Assembly: GCA_945860705.1 (NCBI GenBank)
Contig: CAMART010000002.1
Coordinates: 153,357 to 217,356 of the forward strand
Direction: 5' to 3'
Origin: Chitinophaga pinensis
GTDB lineage: Bacteria > Bacteroidota > Bacteroidia > Chitinophagales > CAMDFR01
Length of the DNA stretch: 64,000 nucleotides
A program made the translations under genes and the position numbers. Below the pieces are notes generated by a model, which searched no databases, was not told the DNA's origin, and saw only the letters and a program-made list of their open reading frames with translations. Of the stretch, positions 26,775 through 36,350 are shown in pieces (the first letter of the stretch is position 1; the number at the start of each line of letters is the position of its first letter).

Positions 26775-28442
26775 GTGAAAAAACAAATTTATATAGCCTT
26801 TGCACTTTGTGGTTTAATCATCATAGCTTTTGCATGCAAAACTCTTATAGAACCAGATATATGGTGGCAAATTACCACAGGCGAGTGGATTTTACAACAT
26901 CATCAAGTTCCTAAAACTGATATATTATCCTATACATATGCTGGTGAGCCATGGGTCAATATAAAATGGCTGTCTGAAGTCTTTATGTATTCTGTAGCCA
27001 AGTATTCAAGCCCTGAAATGATTTATCTAGTTTTAGGTGCATTATTCATCCCTATTATTTATTTTCTATATCAAAACAACAAAGCGCTTTTTACATCAGA
27101 TAAATCCGTGTTTAGTTATAGTGTATTTTATGCCTTACTTTTTTTTATAGTCATAGTTTCACATCGTATAAATGGCAGACCTGAAGCATTTTCTTATTTT
27201 TTTACAGCATTATACTTATATATTTTTATTCGAGCTATAGATAAAAAATATCTATTATTTTTTTTAGTTCCATTACAGATTGTCTGGTGCAATACACATG
27301 AGGCTTATGGTGTGGGTATTGTATTAATTATCATTTATTCAATATTTGAATTTATCTGGTCAGATACTAAAACAAAAATTTATATTGGAAGTACCTTGTT
27401 ACTTTCCATAGCTGGCTTAGCCTTAAATCCTATAGGCACTAAAATATATGCATATACATTAAACATATTTACTCAATTAGATAAAAATAAATTTACTAGC
27501 GAATTGCTAGATTTTACAGTATCTGGATATTGGGATTTCTTTTCTGTTTTGAATTTGCTTTCGTTTATTATCGTTATTATTTATCTATTTCATATCGCAA
27601 AAAAAGCGAATTGGAATCTAAAACTACTTAATGCTACTTTGCCCTTGTTTTATTTTATAATTACACTAGCTTTTTTTTATTTGAGTTTAAAATCTAATAG
27701 GAATATTCCATTCTTTCAAATAGTTGCATTTCCTATATATGCTAAAGCTATTTCAAATATTAAAGCAACTTGGTTGCACGAGTCAAAAATGGCATTTTAT
27801 ATTTTTGCAGTAGTAATGTATTTCTCAATCGTAAGCAACACTTTTTATAAGGCTTTTGATACACATAATGAGTTTGGATTAGGGGTGTCTCCAGTCTACA
27901 ACCCAATAGGTGCTATAAATTATCTAAAATCTAAAGAAGTAAAAGGTAAAGTTTTTTCAGATTTTTTAATTAGTAACTATGCCCTTTATCATTTAAGACC
28001 AAACTATAAATCATATATTGATTTGAGAGATTTAGATGTTTTCCCTGCAAAGTTTTTTGAAAATTGTATGGTATTGTATCAAGCACCTGAGTCTATGGTT
28101 TCACCTACACAAACTATATGGCAAATGGCGGATAGTTTGGATCAGTTCTCCTATGTATTGTTACTCAACAGTCCAGATTTTGCACCACTTCACCAAACTT
28201 TGCACAGAAGTAAAGATTATCAAATTGTATATGCAGATGCAAATTCTTCTGTATATAAAAAACTTATGAGTAATGAGTCAAAAAATAATCAGGTAGATTT
28301 TTATAAGTCCTATACTTATTACCCATCAAATATATTCAGTAATATTTTAAACAAAATACTCAACCCTTTTTATAGAAATCCAAAAGATACAGAATATGAT
28401 TTTGACGAGTTTAAAAATACTTACGAAAGAGAATATATGTAA
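26775..28442 (+). CDS. Polytopic membrane protein, GT-C-like, unknown function
   Basis: 555 residues with about eleven membrane helices in the first 360 residues and a soluble C-terminal ~190. The first outer loop has PDIWWQITTGEWILQHHQVP and DILSYTYAGEPWVNIKWLSE, an acidic/aromatic pattern typical of a widespread class of membrane proteins with a GT-C glycosyltransferase-like topology. Activity is unproven. The start is GTG at 26775. It probably shares a transcript with the ABC exporter. Confidence 0.7.
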   Translation: MKKQIYIAFALCGLIIIAFACKTLIEPDIWWQITTGEWILQHHQVPKTDILSYTYAGEPWVNIKWLSEVFMYSVAKYSSPEMIYLVLGALFIPIIYFLYQNNKALFTSDKSVFSYSVFYALLFFIVIVSHRINGRPEAFSYFFTALYLYIFIRAIDKKYLLFFLVPLQIVWCNTHEAYGVGIVLIIIYSIFEFIWSDTKTKIYIGSTLLLSIAGLALNPIGTKIYAYTLNIFTQLDKNKFTSELLDFTVSGYWDFFSVLNLLSFIIVIIYLFHIAKKANWNLKLLNATLPLFYFIITLAFFYLSLKSNRNIPFFQIVAFPIYAKAISNIKATWLHESKMAFYIFAVVMYFSIVSNTFYKAFDTHNEFGLGVSPVYNPIGAINYLKSKEVKGKVFSDFLISNYALYHLRPNYKSYIDLRDLDVFPAKFFENCMVLYQAPESMVSPTQTIWQMADSLDQFSYVLLLNSPDFAPLHQTLHRSKDYQIVYADANSSVYKKLMSNESKNNQVDFYKSYTYYPSNIFSNILNKILNPFYRNPKDTEYDFDEFKNTYEREYM

Positions 28443-28447
28443 AAATG

Positions 28448-30367
28448 CTATTGAATTGGGATTCTTAAAGTAGTACCTACTTTTACTTCTGTACTATTCA
28501 TATTATTAAACTGCTTGATACCATCTACAGAGGCATCATTGTATTGTTTCGCAATAGTATATATTGTTTCGCCGGGCAATACTGTATGTAGTGCATATTT
28601 TACACCTGTATTTGGTAAGCTTTCACTACTACTGATTGTAGGTATATTATTCTCTATCTCTCTTACATTTATAGGAGTATTAATATTTGATGGTATTACT
28701 TGTTTTGAAGTACTAGATGCACTAGTGATTGGTACTATTTTAGTTACTTTTTTCTGAGTTGTAGTCTTGATTGCAAGTTTTTGACCTTTCATTATTTTGG
28801 TACTACTCAATTTGTTCCAAGATTTTATTTGACTAAGAGATACATTGTATTTATCTGCTATAGTAGAAAGATTCTCTCCACTTTTTACAATGTGATATTT
28901 AGTGGTAGGAACAGTTTCCCATACTTCAATAGTTTTTGTAGTAGGTGTAGAAGTTGTAGAGTTGAAAGTGCCCGGTATACTTGCCGTATTAATATTTACT
29001 GACGTAGATACTGGTTTTGTAGTGGGAGGTGTAGTAGTTACAGTAGGTGATGTATATGTTACTTTTGGTGCACTAGCTACTTTTTGTTTCTCAGTAGTTT
29101 TGATACTTAGTTTTTGTCCTTTCTGCAAAGACGAACTCTTTAGGTGATTCCATTTTTTCAAATCTGTTAGATTCACAGCATATTTTTGAGCAATACCAGA
29201 TAAGCTTTCACCAGAACGAACCACATGAGTGATAGTTTTGGTGACTGTAGTCCAAACCGGTTCAGATACTTCTTCTACTACAATAGGCTCAGGCAAAAAC
29301 ATACTTGGGTCATTATTGATAGTAGTTCTATTTGTTTCAAATCTTGCTATATATCCGATAGGCAGTCTTAGAGCAAAACCTTCAGCAGATGGAGGAATAA
29401 TTCCTAATTTAAGCGAAGGATTTAGAAAAGAAAGCTCCTCTTTATCAATACCGATTGTGTTTGATATATGTTGTAAGGATACTTTTTCATTAATCATAAC
29501 AGTATCAATCATATTAGGATTGAACAATGGCTTGGTTGCAGGTATTTTGTACTCTTGAGCATAAGTCATAGCATATACCATACCTATAAATGATGGTACA
29601 TAGTTTTGTGTTTCTTGAGGCAAAAATCGTTTGATAGCCCAAAAGTTTTTTACACCACCAGCATTTGCTATAGCTTTATTTACATTTCCAGGACCAGCAT
29701 TATATGCAGCTAGAGCCAATTGCCAATCGCCGTATATTTTATAGAGTTGCTCTAGATAGTTGATGCCTGCTTCTGTACTTCTTCTAGGATCCATACGCTC
29801 ATCTATATACGAGTTCATATTTAGTCCTAGCATTCTACCAGTTTTGTACATAATCTGCCACATACCTGTAGCGCCTACTCTACTTTGTGCTTTAGGGTTA
29901 AATGCAGATTCTATGATAGGTAAATATTTAAGTTCTGTAGGAAGTTTTTTATTGTCTAAGTATTCCTCAAACATAGGGAAATATATCTCACAAAGTCCAA
30001 GCATACGAGAAGTGTAGCCTCTTTTTACTTGTGTAAAATAGTTCACATAAGTTTTTACATCACTATTATAAGTCATAGGAAATACTGCAGGTATTTGTTC
30101 AAGCTTTTTCTTAATAACTGCATCTGAATATCCGGGGTCATAAGCAGGAATATTTGTAGTTAGCCCTCCAAAATATTCATTTTTACTGCTAAATGCATCG
30201 TGCGTAAGACTATCTAGATGTACTAAGATAGGGTCTACTCGTGGAAATGGACTGGTGATGGTTAGTTGGCCATAAGCAGTACTGTCTTTTACTGTTTCAG
30301 TATTCGCTTTTATGGTAAATACATAGCAACAAAACAATATATATATAATTAATATTCTCTTAGTCAT
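28448..30367 (-). CDS. mltD: MltD-like lytic transglycosylase with three LysM domains
   Basis: 639 residues. Signal peptide to about residue 21; SLT (family 1) domain about 125-265 with catalytic E153 (LPIIESAFNP), GATGMWQIM and ALAAYNAGPGNVNKAI. Three LysM peptidoglycan-binding modules follow: VVRSGESLSGIAQKY (about 380), IVKSGENLSTIADKY (about 490), TVLPGETIYTIAKQY (about 590), separated by Ser/Thr/Pro-rich linkers. It cleaves the glycan strand of peptidoglycan to 1,6-anhydromuropeptides in the periplasm, for growth or turnover. It converges with the membrane protein gene, stops 5 bases apart. Confidence 0.92.
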   Translation of the reverse strand: MTKRILIIYILFCCYVFTIKANTETVKDSTAYGQLTITSPFPRVDPILVHLDSLTHDAFSSKNEYFGGLTTNIPAYDPGYSDAVIKKKLEQIPAVFPMTYNSDVKTYVNYFTQVKRGYTSRMLGLCEIYFPMFEEYLDNKKLPTELKYLPIIESAFNPKAQSRVGATGMWQIMYKTGRMLGLNMNSYIDERMDPRRSTEAGINYLEQLYKIYGDWQLALAAYNAGPGNVNKAIANAGGVKNFWAIKRFLPQETQNYVPSFIGMVYAMTYAQEYKIPATKPLFNPNMIDTVMINEKVSLQHISNTIGIDKEELSFLNPSLKLGIIPPSAEGFALRLPIGYIARFETNRTTINNDPSMFLPEPIVVEEVSEPVWTTVTKTITHVVRSGESLSGIAQKYAVNLTDLKKWNHLKSSSLQKGQKLSIKTTEKQKVASAPKVTYTSPTVTTTPPTTKPVSTSVNINTASIPGTFNSTTSTPTTKTIEVWETVPTTKYHIVKSGENLSTIADKYNVSLSQIKSWNKLSSTKIMKGQKLAIKTTTQKKVTKIVPITSASSTSKQVIPSNINTPINVREIENNIPTISSSESLPNTGVKYALHTVLPGETIYTIAKQYNDASVDGIKQFNNMNSTEVKVGTTLRIPIQ

Positions 30368-30415
30368 TCTAAGGTTTTTGAAATGGTTTAGTTAAAGCTT
30401 TTTTGAGTTCCTATA

Positions 30416-30423
30416 CAAAAATA
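30416..30423 (-). promoter_or_regulatory. -7 promoter element for mltD-like gene
   Basis: TATTTTTG on the minus strand, 48 bases before the ATG at 30367. The -33 region just upstream is occupied by a palindrome. Confidence 0.5.
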
Positions 30424-30434
30424 TACCATTTTTT

Positions 30435-30453
30435 TTGGATTATTATAATCCAA
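30435..30453. promoter_or_regulatory. Perfect 9+1+9 palindrome at the mltD-like promoter
   Basis: TTGGATTAT-T-ATAATCCAA, a 19-nt perfect inverted repeat sitting where the -33 element of the minus-strand promoter should be. It has the size of a dimeric-regulator operator. The following bases on neither strand form a T-run after the hairpin in the right place, so a terminator is less likely. Confidence 0.4.
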
Positions 30454-30618
30454 GCCTTCCAAATTTTAAACATCTGTATATTTTAGTGGGCATCAGGTAT
30501 ATGCTTCTATAGCTATTTATATAACGTATTTCATCGTTTTTTTAGTATTAAACCAACTTCAATTATGCATTATTTTTAATATTATTTAATCATTTAAAAA
30601 AATCTATTCAAAAGCATC

Positions 30619-30626
30619 TATTTTTG
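30619..30626 (+). promoter_or_regulatory. -7 promoter element for amidohydrolase-like gene
   Basis: TATTTTTG, 17 bases before the ATG at 30644. Confidence 0.45.
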
Positions 30627-30643
30627 TATACAAAGTCTATAAT

Positions 30644-31936
30644 ATGAAATATGTTTTTATTTTTCTGAGCATCTATTTTTTATCAATAAATATTACTAAT
30701 GCACAAGATGTTCCCACGCCTGCAAAAAAGCAAGAAAAAGCAATAGCAATAGTTGGTGCGAGGTTGCATGTAGGCAATGGTCAAGTGATAGAAAATAGTG
30801 TATTAGTTTTTGACAAAGGGAAAATAATAGAAATCACAACTGTTGATAAATTTACAAATTCATTGCAAGCTACAATCATCGATGCGAAAAATAAAGATGT
30901 CTATCCTGGCGCTATTGCACCAATTACCTCTATCGGTTTGCAAGAAGTTGAAGCAGTAAGAGCTACAAATGATGTGAGAGAAGTAGGTTTGATGAATTCA
31001 AATGTTCGCAGTGCAATTGCATATAATACAGATTCTAGAGTGACACCAACTATACGAACCAATGGAATACTTACTGCACAGATAGTTCCAGAGGGAGGCC
31101 GCATAAGCGGTACATCTAGTATTGCTCAGCTAGATGCATGGAATTGGCAAGATGCAATGATGAAAGATGATGGAGTGTGGTTGAATTTTCCAAATATGTA
31201 TTCATATTCAGGATGGTGGGCAGAACCAGGTAGCTACGAAAAAAATAAAGAGTATGACAATCAAGTGATGGAAATCAATGATTTTTTAGAAGAAGCAAAA
31301 GCGTATACTTTCAAATCAAGTCCACTACCTAGTAATCTTAAATACGAGGCAATGAAAGGAATATTTGAGGGTACTAAAAACTTGTATGTACGTGCAAATG
31401 GTGTGAAAGAAATAGAAAGTGCAGTATCACTTTGTGAAAAATTTAATATAAAACCAGTGATAGTAGGAGGCTATGATTCTTATTTAATAGCAAATTATCT
31501 GGCAGAAAAAAATATAGCAGTGATATTGGATAAATGTCATGCATTGCCTAGTAGAACAGATGATGATATACAACAAAATTATAAAACTCCTGCTATCCTT
31601 CAAAAAGCTGGAGTGCTCTATTGTATAGCTATTGATGGAAGTTGGCAGACTAGAAATTTATTTTTTGAAGCAGGTACAGCTAGTGCATTTGGATTGAGTA
31701 AGGAGGAAGCACTCGCTTCTATTACAAATAATACAGCTAAAATATTGAAAATAGACAATCAAATAGGTACAGTAGAAGTAGGTAAAAATGCAACCATCAT
31801 TATCTCTGAAGGTGATGTGTTAGATATGGCTACTAGTAAAATTTCTTATGCTTTTATAGAAGGAAGACAAATAGACTTAGGAAATAAACAAATAGACTTA
31901 TTTAAAAAATTTGCTGAAAAATACGGTATCAATTAA
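30644..31936 (+). CDS. Exported amidohydrolase-like protein lacking metal-site histidines
   Basis: 430 residues with a signal peptide ending NITNAQ. The N-terminal beta-sandwich (VGARLHVGNGQVIENSVLVF, GKIIEI) and the C-terminal return (SITNNTAKILKIDNQIGTVEVGKNATIIISEGD) are those of the amidohydrolase superfamily. Where active members have PGxIDxHxH, this protein has YPGAIAPITSIGL, with no His-x-His. This variant is known in exported Bacteroidota paralogues, often as tandem pairs; here it stands alone. It may be inactive or use a different chemistry. A lipoprotein gene begins 10 bases after its stop. Confidence 0.8.
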   Translation: MKYVFIFLSIYFLSINITNAQDVPTPAKKQEKAIAIVGARLHVGNGQVIENSVLVFDKGKIIEITTVDKFTNSLQATIIDAKNKDVYPGAIAPITSIGLQEVEAVRATNDVREVGLMNSNVRSAIAYNTDSRVTPTIRTNGILTAQIVPEGGRISGTSSIAQLDAWNWQDAMMKDDGVWLNFPNMYSYSGWWAEPGSYEKNKEYDNQVMEINDFLEEAKAYTFKSSPLPSNLKYEAMKGIFEGTKNLYVRANGVKEIESAVSLCEKFNIKPVIVGGYDSYLIANYLAEKNIAVILDKCHALPSRTDDDIQQNYKTPAILQKAGVLYCIAIDGSWQTRNLFFEAGTASAFGLSKEEALASITNNTAKILKIDNQIGTVEVGKNATIIISEGDVLDMATSKISYAFIEGRQIDLGNKQIDLFKKFAEKYGIN

Positions 31937-31946
31937 ACGAATAAAT

Positions 31947-32465
31947 ATGAATAAAATAATTTACACAATACTCACATTAGCTTGCATTTTTTTATACTCT
32001 TGTAAACCTACTGCTGATGAGGCAGGAGACTATAATGACAAATTAGCAAGTATTCAAATACCCATAATCACCGCTACAGATGAAGTAGAAGAAGCAGTGT
32101 ATTCTTATGATAAAGAAGAGATGTACGCTTCCCTTTCTAAAATAGAGAAACAAGTAGATAGCTCAATAGAAATAGTAAGTAAAATGGGTGACTTAGGTGG
32201 CAAAACTTCTTTTAAGGACGCAGCACTGACGCTACTAAAACAAACTAAAGAAGGACTTGAAAAAGAAATAAAACCAGCAATGAAAATTAATAGCAAACCT
32301 ATTGATGATATCACAGAAGAGGATGATATGCAAGTAGATAAGTTTATTGAAAATTTTGAGAATAGAATCATCAAATACAATGAACTATTTTTAAAAGAAC
32401 AGGAAGCACAAGCAAAAGAATATGGCTACGAAACTGAAGAAGTAAAAACAGATACCGAAAAATAA
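31947..32465 (+). CDS. Lipoprotein, first of a tandem paralogous pair
   Basis: The start is set at ATG 31947 because it gives an ideal lipoprotein signal (MNKIIYTILTLACIFLYSC, lipidated C19); an upstream ATG would overlap the amidohydrolase and spoil it. The mature ~150 residues are helical and acidic. It aligns along its length with the next gene: CKPT, YND, VDxSIExVxKM, LGGKTxFKDA, YxKEG, EAQAKEYGY. No family function known to me. Confidence 0.75.
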   Translation: MNKIIYTILTLACIFLYSCKPTADEAGDYNDKLASIQIPIITATDEVEEAVYSYDKEEMYASLSKIEKQVDSSIEIVSKMGDLGGKTSFKDAALTLLKQTKEGLEKEIKPAMKINSKPIDDITEEDDMQVDKFIENFENRIIKYNELFLKEQEAQAKEYGYETEEVKTDTEK

Positions 32466-32490
32466 ATTTTTTCTTAAAAATAAACTCATA

Positions 32491-32498
32491 TACCTTTG
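32491..32498 (+). promoter_or_regulatory. -7 promoter element for second lipoprotein
   Basis: TACCTTTG matches TAnnTTTG, 39 bases before the ATG at 32538, so the second paralogue may be expressed on its own. Confidence 0.45.
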
Positions 32499-32537
32499 TA
32501 TTTCAAATATTTTACCAATAAACCAAAATTTAAAAAA

Positions 32538-33047
32538 ATGAAAAAAACAATTTTTGCACTTTCAACTTTAGTTGTACTTTTTTTAGCGTCATGTAAACCA
32601 ACAAAAGAAGATGCTATAAAATATAATGATGCTATCATCAAAGAACAAGTAGCTGTAATGGGCGAAGTAAATAATCTAGATAAAGCTATCTATACATATG
32701 ATGGTATAAAAATGGAAGCAGCTTACAAAAAACTAAATGAACAAGTAGATAAATCAATCGAAGCTGTAAATAAAATGAGTGCGTTAGGTGGCAAAACAGA
32801 ATTTAAAGATGCTACATTGGGATACTTCAAAGCTATAAAAGAAGGAATGGTAGCAGAGATGAGACCTATCATGACTCACTATGCAAAACCAGTGACAGAA
32901 ACTACTGAAGCAGATGATGAAAGAGCAGAAAAATTAATGGATGCAAATATAGATAGAGTATCAAAAGCAGATGAAGCTTTCTACAAAGCTCAAGAGGCAC
33001 AAGCAAAAGAGTATGGCTACACTATAGAAAGCAAACCTAAATTCTAA
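32538..33047 (+). CDS. Lipoprotein, second of a tandem paralogous pair
   Basis: 169 residues from ATG 32538, chosen because it yields MKKTIFALSTLVVLFLASC with lipidated C19, the same position as in its neighbour. The mature part is predicted all-helical and shares the VDKSIEAVNKMSALGGKTEF and EAQAKEYGY blocks with the upstream protein. Probably anchored in the periplasm or outer membrane; role unknown. Confidence 0.78.
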   Translation: MKKTIFALSTLVVLFLASCKPTKEDAIKYNDAIIKEQVAVMGEVNNLDKAIYTYDGIKMEAAYKKLNEQVDKSIEAVNKMSALGGKTEFKDATLGYFKAIKEGMVAEMRPIMTHYAKPVTETTEADDERAEKLMDANIDRVSKADEAFYKAQEAQAKEYGYTIESKPKF

Positions 33048-33071
33048 GTAAGTTTATTTAAGATTTATAAC

Positions 33072-33102
33072 AATGGTCGGCACGCGTAGCGTGCCGACCA
33101 TT
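33072..33102. terminator. GC-rich perfect hairpin between convergent genes
   Basis: AATGGTCGGCACGC (33072-33085), loop GTA, GCGTGCCGACCATT (33089-33102): 14 paired bases without a mismatch. It lies 25 bases from both convergent stops and can end either transcript, although the T-run is weak (ATGTTTTTG). Its GC content is unlike the surroundings, so it may be an interspersed repeat. Confidence 0.7.
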
Positions 33103-33126
33103 ATGTTTTTGATACTTTTTGTATAT

Positions 33127-34242
33127 CTACCACTCATATTTAAAATTTGCGGATTTATATTTTCTTAGTTTTTCAAATGGAATTAAAAAAGCTTCTTCGC
33201 AATTGCGACTTGCTCTAGGAAAATAAGGTGTAAATTCTATACCGCTTTCTGTCATACACCAACTTACAAAATCCCAATTTTCTTCATCTGTATAGTCGCA
33301 GTCGTTTTCATCTGTTGGTTTTTCAAAATGATGTTCTTCTTTCATCAACTTGACAATAGTAGGAGCAAAATATATCAATTTATAATCACTATATGCATCA
33401 AAACCACCTTTCTCTCTTGTAGTTGCGCTCTTATCAAAAATGACTACATCTTCTAGCTCATAAGATTGGGCATTATTTAAATCTAATAAATATCCTTGAG
33501 TACCAAAATCTGGATGTGCACCACCACAAAACCAAGATGAAAATATTTGAAAGCCCAATAAATTTTCAGTGAGATAGGAAATGTCTACGGAGTATTCGAT
33601 ACTTTCTCCTTTATTGTTGTATTCCCATTGAGAACTGCAAGAAAGTTGTGCAAGTATTTCATTGATATGTATTTCATCCAATTTTGGATTGATCAGTGCA
33701 AGTGTTTGTTTTGAAAATCCATTCGCTAATCTAAAAAAACTCATTTTACAATGTGACTCATTCAACCAAACAAAAGATTTGTTTTTATATACTTGTGTGC
33801 TATCTCTATTCAGTTTTATGAAGCTAGTTTTGATATAATCATAAGGCAATTCTTCTTTCATTTTTTTCACCATTGCCAAATTATCAAATGGATTTTTTAT
33901 AGTATCTATATTTACATTTTTTAGTGAAATAGGCAATGATTTTGTACTTATTAAGTTGGTCCATTTTCCTTCAAATGAGGAAGCACTTGTTTTTGTAAGT
34001 TCTATTTTTTCTTTATCAAAAGTGAATATATAATTTTTATTTTTTCGATTGCCAGACAATACGATATCTTTCAAAGATGAAGTATAAAAATATCTCACAT
34101 CAGTGATTTCATCATCTGTATCATACTCTTCAAAGCTCATATAAATAGGATACTTCCCTATAGTGCCCTGCAAACAATAACTAGTAGCATATATCGCTAC
34201 TTGAATAAAAACCAATACTAAAATAGAAAGTGTCTTTTTCAT
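33127..34242 (-). CDS. Exported protein, DUF3298/RsiV-like C-terminal region
   Basis: 371 residues with signal peptide (MKKTLSILVLVFIQVAIYA). The middle and C-terminal part (WEYNNKGESIEYSVDISYLT, WFCGGAHPDFGTQGYLLDL, YELEDVVIF, FTPYFPRASRNCEEAFLIPF) has the GGAHP motif and order of DUF3298/RsiV-type domains, found in anti-sigma factors and deacetylase-associated proteins, but without a membrane anchor or sigma-binding part. Extra cysteines suggest disulfides. Function unknown. Confidence 0.65.
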   Translation of the reverse strand: MKKTLSILVLVFIQVAIYATSYCLQGTIGKYPIYMSFEEYDTDDEITDVRYFYTSSLKDIVLSGNRKNKNYIFTFDKEKIELTKTSASSFEGKWTNLISTKSLPISLKNVNIDTIKNPFDNLAMVKKMKEELPYDYIKTSFIKLNRDSTQVYKNKSFVWLNESHCKMSFFRLANGFSKQTLALINPKLDEIHINEILAQLSCSSQWEYNNKGESIEYSVDISYLTENLLGFQIFSSWFCGGAHPDFGTQGYLLDLNNAQSYELEDVVIFDKSATTREKGGFDAYSDYKLIYFAPTIVKLMKEEHHFEKPTDENDCDYTDEENWDFVSWCMTESGIEFTPYFPRASRNCEEAFLIPFEKLRKYKSANFKYEW

Positions 34243-34310
34243 ATTATAAATATATGGAATTAAGATTTGGAATTAAGATTTAACAAATTAGAAAAAAAAT
34301 AAAAATGTTT

Positions 34311-36338
34311 TTATCCAAACTTATCTTCCATCAATTTTTGAAGTGCAAACATTTCATCTCTAAGTTGAGCGGCAGTCATGAAGTCAGTGTCTTTGGCTGC
34401 ACGAAGCATTTTGCTTTTGGTACTATCTATAGATTTTTGCAGTTGTTCTTTGGTCATATAGGCTACTACAGGGTCGGCTGCAAGATTGGCTTCATCTTGC
34501 TGTGTATAGTCTATAGCTTGGCTTTGTTTCACATCTAGTATAGACGATTGTTTCATGATCTCTTCTCTAGATTTGAAAACTGTGAGTGGTGTGATACCCC
34601 TTTCGCTATTGTATCTGATTTGTTTTTCTCGACGACGGCTGGTTTCATCTATAGTTTGGCGCATGCTATCTGTCATTTTATCTGCATAGAAAATCACTTT
34701 GCCATTGGAGTTACGTGCGGCTCTACCTGCTACTTGTATTAGTGAACGAGTATTTCTCAAGAAGCCTTCTTTATCAGCATCCATAATACATACCAAAGAT
34801 ACTTCTGGTAAGTCTAGTCCTTCTCTCAGCAAGTTGACCCCTACCAAAACATCAAATGCACCGAGACGCAAATCACGTATGATTTCAATTCTATCCATAG
34901 TCTCTACCTCGGAGTGAATGTATCTACAGTTGATGCCTGCTCTGAAAAGATATCGGGTGAGTTCTTCTGCCATACGTTTGGTGATGGTAGTGATGAGCAC
35001 ACGTTCTTTATTTTTCACAGTTTTCTCTATCTCTTCCATGAGGTCATCTATCTGATTGAGCGTAGGACGCACATCTATAGTAGGGTCTAGAAGTCCAGTA
35101 GGACGCACTACTTGTTCTATGAATTCGCCTTCTGTTTTTTCCATTTCGTATTTGCCAGGTGTAGCACTTACATATATGGTTTGCTTCGTGATGTTTTCAA
35201 ACTCTGGGAAATTCAAAGGTCTATTGTCCATAGCAGAAGGCAATCTAAAACCATACTCTACAAGATTTGTTTTACGTGCTCTATCGCCACCATACATTGC
35301 ACCTATTTGTGGTACTGTTACGTGGCTTTCATCTATGATCATCAAAAAATCATCAGGAAAATAATCGAGTAAACAGAAAGGACGCTGACCAGGTTTGCGA
35401 TGATCCATAAAACGAGAGTAGTTCTCTACGCCAGAGCAGTAGCCTAGTTCACGTATCATCTCCAAATCAAAATTGACACGTTCGCTGAGTCGATTTGCTT
35501 CTAGATTTTTGCCAATTGACTGAAAATATTTTACTTGTTCGTGTAGTTCATCTTGTATAGCATGTATGATTTCTATCATCTGGTCTTTGGGGGTCACATA
35601 CATATATGCTGGAAAAATAGCACAGTTTTCTAACTTGCCAATAGTCCGTCCAGTGTCGGGTTCAAAGCTTTCGATACTTTCTATTTCATCACCCCAAAAC
35701 TGCAAACGATAGGCATAATCTGTATAAGGCAAATACACATCTACAGTATCTCCTCTCACTCTAAAATTTCCTCGAGCAAAATCGCCTTCGGTTCTTGAAT
35801 ATAAAGAGTCTACTAATTTATGCAAAAAATTATTTCTAGTGATTTTTTCTCCTTTGGCTATTCGCACGATTCCATTTTTATAATCAGTAGGATTGCCCAT
35901 ACCATAAATGCAAGAAATGGAAGCAACTACAATGATATCTCTACGTCCACTCAGTAAAGAGCTGGTAGTAGATAGTCGCAATTTTTCTATCTCTTGATTG
36001 ATAGATAAATCTTTTTCTATGTATGTATCTGTGTTTGCCATGTATGCTTCTGGTTGATAGTAATCATAGTATGATACAAAATATTCTACTGCATTTTCTG
36101 GAAAAAATTGTTTGAACTCACCATATAATTGTGCCACTAGAGTTTTATTGTGGCTGAGTATTAGTGTAGGTCTATCTACTTTTTCGATGACGTTGGCTAT
36201 AGTAAATGTTTTGCCCGAACCAGTAACACCCAATAGAACTTGATGTGCTTCACCACCTTGTAATCCAGATACAAGTTGTTTGATTGCTTGGGGTTGATCG
36301 CCAGCTGGTTGATATTTTGATTGAAGTACAAAAGACAT
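34311..36338 (-). CDS. uvrB: UvrABC excision repair subunit B
   Basis: 675 residues, normal length. Walker A GVTGSGKT (38-45), beta-hairpin region YYDYYQPEAY, Walker B DESHVTVPQI, helicase motifs V and VI (GVNLLREGLDLPEVSLV, GRAARN), and the C-terminal UVR motif (MLRAAKDTDFMTAAQLRDEM) that binds UvrC. It verifies DNA damage delivered by UvrA. A -7 box ends 4 bases before its ATG. Confidence 0.98.
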   Translation of the reverse strand: MSFVLQSKYQPAGDQPQAIKQLVSGLQGGEAHQVLLGVTGSGKTFTIANVIEKVDRPTLILSHNKTLVAQLYGEFKQFFPENAVEYFVSYYDYYQPEAYMANTDTYIEKDLSINQEIEKLRLSTTSSLLSGRRDIIVVASISCIYGMGNPTDYKNGIVRIAKGEKITRNNFLHKLVDSLYSRTEGDFARGNFRVRGDTVDVYLPYTDYAYRLQFWGDEIESIESFEPDTGRTIGKLENCAIFPAYMYVTPKDQMIEIIHAIQDELHEQVKYFQSIGKNLEANRLSERVNFDLEMIRELGYCSGVENYSRFMDHRKPGQRPFCLLDYFPDDFLMIIDESHVTVPQIGAMYGGDRARKTNLVEYGFRLPSAMDNRPLNFPEFENITKQTIYVSATPGKYEMEKTEGEFIEQVVRPTGLLDPTIDVRPTLNQIDDLMEEIEKTVKNKERVLITTITKRMAEELTRYLFRAGINCRYIHSEVETMDRIEIIRDLRLGAFDVLVGVNLLREGLDLPEVSLVCIMDADKEGFLRNTRSLIQVAGRAARNSNGKVIFYADKMTDSMRQTIDETSRRREKQIRYNSERGITPLTVFKSREEIMKQSSILDVKQSQAIDYTQQDEANLAADPVVAYMTKEQLQKSIDSTKSKMLRAAKDTDFMTAAQLRDEMFALQKLMEDKFG

Positions 36339-36342
36339 GATA

Positions 36343-36350
36343 CAAAGTTA
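36343..36350 (-). promoter_or_regulatory. -7 promoter element abutting uvrB start
   Basis: TAACTTTG on the minus strand with only four bases (TATC) before the uvrB ATG at 36338, so transcription would begin at or next to the start codon. Confidence 0.5.

Noticed and set aside
33072..33102. Possible small mobile GC-rich repeat rather than a terminator
   Set aside because: Only one copy is visible in the window and its place between convergent stops fits a terminator; a genome count would be needed to say more.
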